Assembly (NCBI GenBank): GCA_946480705.1
Contig: CAMLLF010000012.1
Span: forward strand, 1 to 16,937
DNA length: 16,937 bases
Reading direction: 5' to 3'
Source of the DNA: an uncultured Lysobacteraceae bacterium
GTDB lineage: Bacteria; Pseudomonadota; Gammaproteobacteria; Xanthomonadales; Rhodanobacteraceae
A model generated the notes under the pieces. It had not been told where the DNA came from, ran no database searches, and saw nothing but the letters and a program-made list of their open reading frames with translations. The stretch's first letter is position 1. Each line of letters begins with the position of its first letter. The translations under genes and the position numbers were made by a program. Shown here piece after piece: positions 9,537 through 16,937 of the stretch.

Positions 9537-9566
9537 GTTATAGCCGCCGCCTCGTGAACTTGTCGA
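9537..9566 (-). promoter_or_regulatory. Sigma70-type promoter for rng-yhdP(-tldD)
   Basis: On the minus strand, TCGACA (9566-9561, five of six to the -35 consensus) is separated by 18 bp from TATAAC (9542-9537, five of six to the -10 consensus). It lies in the 143-bp gap between maf and rng and would give a 5' leader of roughly 80 bases before the rng GTG. This is the best promoter match I found in the window's gaps, and AT-rich matches like this are rare by chance in such GC-rich DNA. It has no experimental support. Confidence 0.5.
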
Positions 9567-9594
9567 TGCGGCGGTCGCGATGCAGCGACGCGCG

Positions 9595-10164
9595 CTACAC
9601 GGGATGACCGAAATGACGCAGGAGCTGCGCAGTCTCGTGGAGCGGCAGTCCCATGACGCCGCTGAAGCTGCCCGACAGATGATCGATGTGCGCCGCGGCC
9701 AGGCCCTGAATCGCGTACGCCCCGGCACGGCCATAGGGTTCGCCGCTCGCGACATAGGCGGTGATGGCGGCCTCATCCATCGGCGCGAAGCCGACGTCGG
9801 ACAGCGATACCGCATGTTCTTCGCGGCCGGCGCTGAGCAGCCAGACCGTCGAGATCACGCGATGGCGGCGCCCCTGCAGGCGGCGCAGCATCGCCGCCGC
9901 CGCGGCCGCATCGGCGGGCTTGCCGAACACCTCGTCGTCGAGCACGACTTCGGTGTCGGCGCCGAGCACGATGGCGCCGGCGACGCCGGCAACCTGCAGC
10001 AGGCCGGCTCCGGCCTTCTCGCGCGCGACGCGGCTCACGTAGTCCTCGGGCGGCTCGTTCTCGCGATGAACCTCCGGCACGTCGACGTCGAGCACCGCGA
10101 AGCGCAGGCCGAGCTGTTCGAGCAACTGGCGCCGGCGCGGCGATTGCGAAGCGAGATAGAGCAT
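9595..10164 (-). CDS. maf: Maf-family nucleotide pyrophosphatase (YhdE-like dTTP/UTP pyrophosphatase)
   Basis: Maf proteins hydrolyse non-canonical or pyrimidine nucleoside triphosphates to the monophosphate; the YhdE branch prefers dTTP, UTP and their modified forms. The N-terminal substrate-binding motif LASQSPRRRQLL is at residues 4-15, and the catalytic Asp is D70 in LGADTEVV. The motif GEPYGRAGAYAIQGLAA follows, then SGSFSGVMGLPLHET near the C-terminus, all typical of this family. Length 189 is normal. The position directly upstream of rng matches the E. coli maf(yhdE)-rng order, which supports the YhdE subtype over YceF. The ATG at 10164 is at the natural family start (MLYLASQSP). It is 26 bp downstream of rlmH and probably shares its transcript. 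Confidence 0.94.
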   Translation of the reverse strand: MLYLASQSPRRRQLLEQLGLRFAVLDVDVPEVHRENEPPEDYVSRVAREKAGAGLLQVAGVAGAIVLGADTEVVLDDEVFGKPADAAAAAAMLRRLQGRRHRVISTVWLLSAGREEHAVSLSDVGFAPMDEAAITAYVASGEPYGRAGAYAIQGLAAAHIDHLSGSFSGVMGLPLHETAQLLRHFGHPV

Positions 10165-10190
10165 CGGAGCACTCCGGTCAGGCGCAAGGA

Positions 10191-10661
10191 TCAGGCACGG
10201 TGGTAGGGATGATTGCCGAGCAGACTGACGGCGCGATAGAGCTGTTCGGCCAGGATCAGCCGGACCAGCATGTGCGGCAAGGTCAACGCACCGAGCGACC
10301 AGCGCTGATCGGCGCGCGCGAGTGCCGGTGCCGCGAGGCCGTCGGGACCACCGATCAGGAACGCGAGATCGCGGCCGGCCATGCGCCAGTTCGCGAGCTG
10401 CGCCGCGAGATCCTCGCTCGACCAGACCTTGCCGCGACCGTCGAGCGCGACGACGTGCGTGCCGCGCGGAATCGCTGCGAGCATGGCCGCGCCTTCATCG
10501 TCGAGCGCGCGGCCGAGATCGCGGCCCTTGCCGCGATCGCCGAGCTTCAGTTCGACCAGTTCGAGCGGCAGTTCGCGCGACAGCCGCTTGGCGTATTCCG
10601 CAAAGCCGTCGGCGACCCAGCCCGGCATGCGTTCGCCGACGGAGATCAGACGCGCGCGCAT
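10191..10661 (-). CDS. rlmH: RlmH, 23S rRNA pseudouridine-1915 N3-methyltransferase
   Basis: RlmH is a SPOUT-class methyltransferase that uses SAM to methylate N3 of pseudouridine 1915 in helix 69 of 23S rRNA, acting late on assembled 70S ribosomes. Length 156 against 155 in E. coli. Visible motifs are the N-terminal LISVGERMPGWV, the SAM-binding knot loop FLIGGPDGLA at about residues 101-110, and LTLPHMLVRLILAEQLYRA running into the conserved C-terminal HPYHR. The ATG at 10661 fits the family start. It lies 27 bp downstream of rsfS, the usual partner. The mrdA-mrdB wall genes that follow it in E. coli are replaced here by maf. Confidence 0.97.
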   Translation of the reverse strand: MRARLISVGERMPGWVADGFAEYAKRLSRELPLELVELKLGDRGKGRDLGRALDDEGAAMLAAIPRGTHVVALDGRGKVWSSEDLAAQLANWRMAGRDLAFLIGGPDGLAAPALARADQRWSLGALTLPHMLVRLILAEQLYRAVSLLGNHPYHRA

Positions 10662-10688
10662 GCGCCGGCCGCTTCCGCGACGGCGCCG

Positions 10689-11387
10689 TCAGCCGTAGGC
10701 CGCCTCGGCATCGGCGTCGCCGCCGACCGACCAGAGACGTTCGAGTCCATAGAACTCGCGCACGCGCGGCAGCATGACGTGGACGATGATGTCGCCGAGA
10801 TCGACGAGCACCCACTCCGCCTCGCGCTGGCCTTCGACGCCGAGCGGCATCATGCCGGCCTTCTTCGCATACTTGACGACTTCGTCGGAGACGGATTTCA
10901 CATGACGCGTCGACGTGCCGCTCGCGATGACGATGAAATCGGCGATCGAGGTCTTGCCGCGCACATCGAGTTCGACGACGTCCTTGGCCTTCAGCTCTTC
11001 GAGTGCGCGACGCACTTCGAGCCGCAGCCGTTCGACGATGTCCGTCGGCACCGCGACCTTGGCGCCGGCTTTGCGTGGCTTGTGCTGCGGCGGCGCGGCG
11101 ACCTCTCCGGCAACCTTGCGCGGCTTCTTCGCTGCCGGCTTGGCCGAAGCCTTCGCGTCCGCGGCCCGCTTGGCCGCGGCGCGATTGGCGAGAACGGCCT
11201 TGCCCGGCTTGCTCGCCGCCGACTTCGGTGCGCTCGCGCCGGCGGAGGGCTTCTTCGTCGCCACGGCCTTTTTCGCAGCCGGCGACTTTTTCGCTGCGGC
11301 GGCCTTGCGGGCGGCCGGCGCGGCAGCGCGGGAACGGGGTTTGGATTCGGACGCAGTCGAAGACTTCGGCGTTTTGGTCGTGGCCAA
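10689..11387 (-). CDS. rsfS: RsfS ribosomal silencing factor with a long Lys/Ala/Pro-rich N-terminal extension
   Basis: RsfS (RsfA/YbeB) binds protein uL14 of the large subunit and blocks subunit joining under starvation. The conserved domain spans about residues 113-225: [40 protein letters not shown], then [20 protein letters not shown] and a final YGLERLWS. Ahead of it are about 110 residues rich in Lys, Ala, Ser and Pro (for example [18 protein letters not shown]), disordered and histone-H1-like in composition. No ATG lies in this part of the frame. I favour TTG at 11387, with GAGGT 9 bases upstream and a possible -10 further up. A GTG at 11051, preceded by AAGGTC, would instead give a normal-length 120-residue RsfS. 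The extension has coding-like codon use (mostly G or C in the third position), which favours the longer form. Domain identity is certain; the start is not. Confidence 0.9.
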   Translation of the reverse strand: MATTKTPKSSTASESKPRSRAAAPAARKAAAAKKSPAAKKAVATKKPSAGASAPKSAASKPGKAVLANRAAAKRAADAKASAKPAAKKPRKVAGEVAAPPQHKPRKAGAKVAVPTDIVERLRLEVRRALEELKAKDVVELDVRGKTSIADFIVIASGTSTRHVKSVSDEVVKYAKKAGMMPLGVEGQREAEWVLVDLGDIIVHVMLPRVREFYGLERLWSVGGDADAEAAYG

Positions 11388-11396
11388 GCGTGCGCT

Positions 11397-11401
11397 ACCT
11401 C
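11397..11401 (-). promoter_or_regulatory. Ribosome binding site supporting the rsfS TTG start
   Basis: GAGGT on the minus strand lies 9 bases before the TTG at 11387. It is the reason for choosing the extended 232-residue form over a GTG start at 11051. Confidence 0.45.
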
Positions 11402-11419
11402 GGGGAAATCGGAGGCCAC

Positions 11420-11425
11420 AGTATA
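11420..11425 (-). promoter_or_regulatory. Possible -10 element for rsfS-rlmH-maf
   Basis: TATACT on the minus strand (five of six to TATAAT) lies about 33 bases before the rsfS TTG, a suitable distance. No recognisable -35 or extended -10 accompanies it, so this is tentative. Confidence 0.25.
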
Positions 11426-11482
11426 CGGGAGGCTCCGCCGCGTGGAGGAAGGGGGGCGGGAGGAGCAGGAAATGCGTGAAGA

Positions 11483-11541
11483 AGTGAGTGCTGGGACCGG
11501 CGTCCCCTGCTGCTCGTTTCCCACCCCTCCGACTGCTCACT
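11483..11541. repeat. Nested inverted repeats in the rsfS-nadD gap
   Basis: An outer pair AGTGAG (11483-11488) and CTCACT (11536-11541, overlapping the nadD stop) encloses an inner hairpin GGGAC-CGGC-GTCCC (11493-11506). The outer loop is too long for a simple terminator and no T-run follows on the minus strand. The composition recalls dispersed intergenic repeats, but only one copy is visible here. Confidence 0.3.
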
Positions 11542-12181
11542 GCGTTCGATACCACCCCCGCTCCCGAATGGCCTCGCGCACGGCATCCGGCACCAGGTAA
11601 CGCGGATCGCGTCCGGCCTCGAGTTCGGCGCGGATTGCGGTCGCGGAAATGTCGAGGCCGGTCACCCCGAGCGACAGGATGCAGCCGGCACCGCGGTCGC
11701 GCCACGCGCCGTCGACGGCGCAGCGGCGCTCCTCGATCTGGCGCAGCAGGTCGGCCGGCCGTTCGCGCGCCGGGCCGGGCCGGTCGAGCACGCCGACGTG
11801 CGCGAGGTCGAACAGCCGCAGCCAGCGGTTCCAGGTCGGCAGGCCGGCGAATGCGTCGGCGCCGACGAGCAGAACGAGCGGTCTGTCCGCACCGATCTCG
11901 GCGCGCAGTTCCTGCAAGGTATCGACGGTATAGGACGGGCCGTCGCGATCGAGTTCGCGCGTATCGAGCTGCAGGCGCTCCTGCCCGGCCAGCGCGAGCC
12001 GCAGCAGTTCGACGCGCTGGTCGGCGGAAAGCACCGGCTGCGGCCGGTGCGGCGGCACGTTGGCCGGCAGCAGGCGCACGTCGGCGTCGAGCTGCTCGGC
12101 CGCTTCCCAGGCCGCGCGCAGGTGGCCGTAGTGAACCGGGTCGAAGGTGCCGCCGAACAGCGCGAGCGGTCGCCGCGGCAT
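11537..12181 (-). CDS. nadD: NadD, nicotinate-nucleotide adenylyltransferase
   Basis: NadD adenylates nicotinate mononucleotide with ATP to deamido-NAD, the step both the de novo and salvage routes of NAD synthesis pass through. The nucleotidyltransferase signature [12 protein letters not shown] is at residues 10-21, substrate contacts lie in GPSYTVDTL (81-89) and [12 protein letters not shown] (106-117), and the C-terminal ISATAIR (178-184) is the conserved ISxTxxR phosphate-binding motif. Length 214 is normal against 213 in E. coli. The ATG at 12181 comes one base after the holA stop, indicating translational coupling. The order holA-nadD-rsfS is conserved among gammaproteobacteria. The 149-bp gap after it is the longest in this minus-strand cluster and may contain the promoter of rsfS. 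Confidence 0.97.
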   Translation of the reverse strand: MPRRPLALFGGTFDPVHYGHLRAAWEAAEQLDADVRLLPANVPPHRPQPVLSADQRVELLRLALAGQERLQLDTRELDRDGPSYTVDTLQELRAEIGADRPLVLLVGADAFAGLPTWNRWLRLFDLAHVGVLDRPGPARERPADLLRQIEERRCAVDGAWRDRGAGCILSLGVTGLDISATAIRAELEAGRDPRYLVPDAVREAIRERGWYRTQ

Positions 12182-12182
12182 C

Positions 12183-13202
12183 TCAGGCGCCGGTCAAGAG
12201 ATGCGCGCTGCGCGGCACCGCCATGGCGGCGAGCAGCCGTTCGAGTTCGACCCAGGCGTCGCCGGCGCCGCGTCCCTTGCTGATCCGGTCGATGCGCGCG
12301 GCCTGCGCGAGGCAGCGCTCCCAGTGTCCGAGACCGCCGCGCTGCAGCGCCTTGCGATAGATCGCCTCGCGCGCCGGATAGATGCGTTCGCTGCGGAACG
12401 CCTGCGCCGGATTCGGCGCCGCGGCCAGCCGCACGAGCAGTTGCAGCTGATACAGCAACAGCCCCATCAGCGCCGGCACCTGCTCGCCTTCGGCGCGCAG
12501 GCCCGCAGCGATGCGCAGCGCGCGCGGCGCGTCGCCGGCGAGCGCCGCGTCGGTCAGCTTGAACGCGTCGTAGCGCGCGCTGTCGGCGACGAGATCCTCG
12601 AGCGTGGCCGCGTCGAGCACGCGGTCGCCGGCGAGCAGCGCGAGCTTGTCGATCTCCTGCGCCGCCGCGAGCAGATTGCCTTCGCTGCGTTCGACCAGCA
12701 CGTCGATCGCGTCGCGCGCGGCTTTCACGCCGCGGCTCGCCATGCGCTGGCCTATCCAGCTCGGCAGGTCGTCGGGCCGCAGCGGCGCGATCGGCACGAA
12801 CACGCCGATCGATTCGACGCTGTCGACCCAGGCGGCGTGATGCTGTTTGCTCCACTGCGTCGCGGTGATCAGCAGCACCGTGTCCGGCGGCGGGCGCTCG
12901 CAATACTCGATGATCGCCGCGGCACCGTCCTTGTTCGGCTTGCCCGTCGGTACGCGCAGGTCGATGAGCTTGCGCGAGGCGAACAGCGACATGCCGCTCG
13001 CGGCACGCGCGAGGTCGTCCCAGTCGAAGCCGCTCTCGGCATCGAGGATGTCGCGTTCCAGATAGCCGAGTTCGCGCGCCCGCGCGCGCAGCGCATCGCT
13101 CGCTTCGATCAGCAGCAGATGCTCTTCGCCGGCCAGGAAATAGACCGGCTTCAGCGCGTCGCCGGCCAGATGCTGGCGCAGCTGCGACAGACTGAGGCTC
13201 AT
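12183..13202 (-). CDS. holA: HolA, DNA polymerase III delta subunit
   Basis: HolA (delta) is the wrench of the clamp loader: with gamma/tau and delta-prime it opens the beta sliding clamp and places it on DNA. Length 339 against 343 in E. coli. The N-terminus SLSQLRQHLAGDALKPVYFL followed by AGEEHLLLIEASDALR is typical, and SGMSLFASRKLIDLRVPTGK is the conserved segment near the clamp-contacting region. Further family stretches are EGNLLAAAQEIDKLALLAG and, in the C-terminal collar domain, GLLLYQLQLLVRL and YRKALQRGGL. Delta has no functional ATPase motif, and none is seen. The ATG at 13202 follows lptE by 13 bp, and the stop is one base before nadD, so it sits inside the leuS-lptE-holA-nadD operon. 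Confidence 0.95.
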   Translation of the reverse strand: MSLSLSQLRQHLAGDALKPVYFLAGEEHLLLIEASDALRARARELGYLERDILDAESGFDWDDLARAASGMSLFASRKLIDLRVPTGKPNKDGAAAIIEYCERPPPDTVLLITATQWSKQHHAAWVDSVESIGVFVPIAPLRPDDLPSWIGQRMASRGVKAARDAIDVLVERSEGNLLAAAQEIDKLALLAGDRVLDAATLEDLVADSARYDAFKLTDAALAGDAPRALRIAAGLRAEGEQVPALMGLLLYQLQLLVRLAAAPNPAQAFRSERIYPAREAIYRKALQRGGLGHWERCLAQAARIDRISKGRGAGDAWVELERLLAAMAVPRSAHLLTGA

Positions 13203-13215
13203 CGACGCGGCAGCG

Positions 13216-13719
13216 TCAGCCCGGCCGGCCGCCGAGCGCCGCGAGGCGCCGCAGGATGGCCTGCACCATGTCGCGCTGCAGCTGTTTCTTCAGCTCGTCT
13301 TCCTGCGCGGCCACGCCGACGGCCTGGGTTTCGTCGAAGGTGTAGTCGCGCGTGAGTTCGATGGTCTGGCGCGGCAGCACGACGCCGCCGGCCGCGTCGA
13401 CGGCTTCAATGTCCACTTTGTAGCGCATGGTGTATTCGCGCACGCGCGCCGTCGCGCCGACCGACAACGCTTCGGGCGCGAGCGAGCTGACCGGAATGCG
13501 CAGCGTCGCCACGCCGGCACCGGCGGCCGTCTCGACCGTCGCGCCGGCGCGTTCGAGCGCATCGGGCAGATCGCGCACGAGCAGGCTGCCCGGATCGGCA
13601 ACCTCCAGGCGCAGCCGCTTCAGGCTGTCGGGCAGCTGCGCCTGTTCGCGCAGATGGAAGCCGCAACCGGCGAGCGCGAGCGCCGCCGTTACCACGATGG
13701 TCCGCCAGATGGTGCGCAT
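13216..13719 (-). CDS. lptE: LptE, outer-membrane LPS-assembly lipoprotein
   Basis: LptE (RlpB) is the lipoprotein plug of the LptD barrel, which inserts lipopolysaccharide into the outer leaflet of the outer membrane. The lipoprotein signal peptide is clear: basic MRTIWR, a hydrophobic stretch TIVVTAALA, and the lipobox LAGC with Cys19 as the lipidated residue, followed at once by GFHLRE, a usual LptE start. The mature part has REYTMRYKVDIEAVDAAGG and LTRDYTFDETQAVG, matching the family beta strands, then a C-terminal helix ending DMVQAILRRLAAL. Length 167 is a little shorter than the 193 of E. coli. The ATG at 13719 is one base after the leuS stop, so expression is probably coupled to leuS. 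Its presence means the organism makes LPS. Confidence 0.95.
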   Translation of the reverse strand: MRTIWRTIVVTAALALAGCGFHLREQAQLPDSLKRLRLEVADPGSLLVRDLPDALERAGATVETAAGAGVATLRIPVSSLAPEALSVGATARVREYTMRYKVDIEAVDAAGGVVLPRQTIELTRDYTFDETQAVGVAAQEDELKKQLQRDMVQAILRRLAALGGRPG

Positions 13720-13720
13720 G

Positions 13721-16937
<3,217 letters not shown>

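Noticed and set aside
10200..11600. Plus-strand open frame across rlmH and rsfS
   Set aside because: Crosses two well-supported minus-strand genes and the gap between rsfS and nadD; composition is that of a shadow.
11388..11705. Upstream extension of rsfS into nadD
   Set aside because: The added residues overlap nadD out of frame and do not share the composition of the Lys/Ala-rich arm, which begins at the TTG at 11387.
12147..13355. Plus-strand open frame opposite holA
   Set aside because: Antisense shadow; the minus strand carries a complete HolA.

Overview
The window is a gene-dense, high-GC chromosomal segment of housekeeping genes. Protein similarity and gene order point to a gammaproteobacterium, most plausibly from the Xanthomonadales/Nevskiales/Steroidobacterales side; this placement is inferred from recalled gene order, not computed. 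Thirteen complete or near-complete genes and one partial gene fill the window. No gap between genes exceeds 250 bp. I see no rRNA, tRNA, CRISPR array, insertion sequence, prophage or accessory island.

Layout by region. (1) From 16453 down to 11537, minus strand: leuS, lptE, holA and nadD, with spacings of 1, 13 and 1 bp, form a tight operon for leucyl-tRNA charging, LPS export, the polymerase III clamp loader and NAD synthesis. (2) From 11387 down to 9595, minus strand: rsfS, rlmH and maf, with gaps of about 27 bp. (3) From 9451 down to 2469, minus strand: rng, yhdP and tldD, with a convincing sigma70-type promoter in front of rng. (4) darP (yjgA) lies alone on the plus strand at 1907-2458, tail to tail with tldD and head to head with pmbA. 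(5) pmbA (tldE) is followed by a zur-like regulator at the left edge. (6) At the right edge, divergent from leuS, begins an exported amidohydrolase-like protein that runs off the window.

In E. coli these genes lie in separate clusters (leuS-lptE-holA-nadD...rsfS-rlmH; maf-rng-yhdP-tldD; yjgA/pmbA). Here they form one continuous block. Several act on ribosome biogenesis or activity (RNase G, RlmH, RsfS, DarP), two act at the cell envelope (LptE, YhdP), and TldD with PmbA/TldE form one protease complex whose two genes flank darP.

I found no evidence of an undescribed multi-gene system. The points worth a second look are smaller: a perfect 11-bp inverted repeat upstream of the amidohydrolase; a long Lys/Ala/Pro-rich N-terminal extension on RsfS, apparently initiated at TTG; a histidine-rich leader and an apparently frameshifted C-terminus on Zur; a roughly 43-residue insertion and Cys pairs in LeuRS; and a pentapeptide-repeat tail on YhdP.
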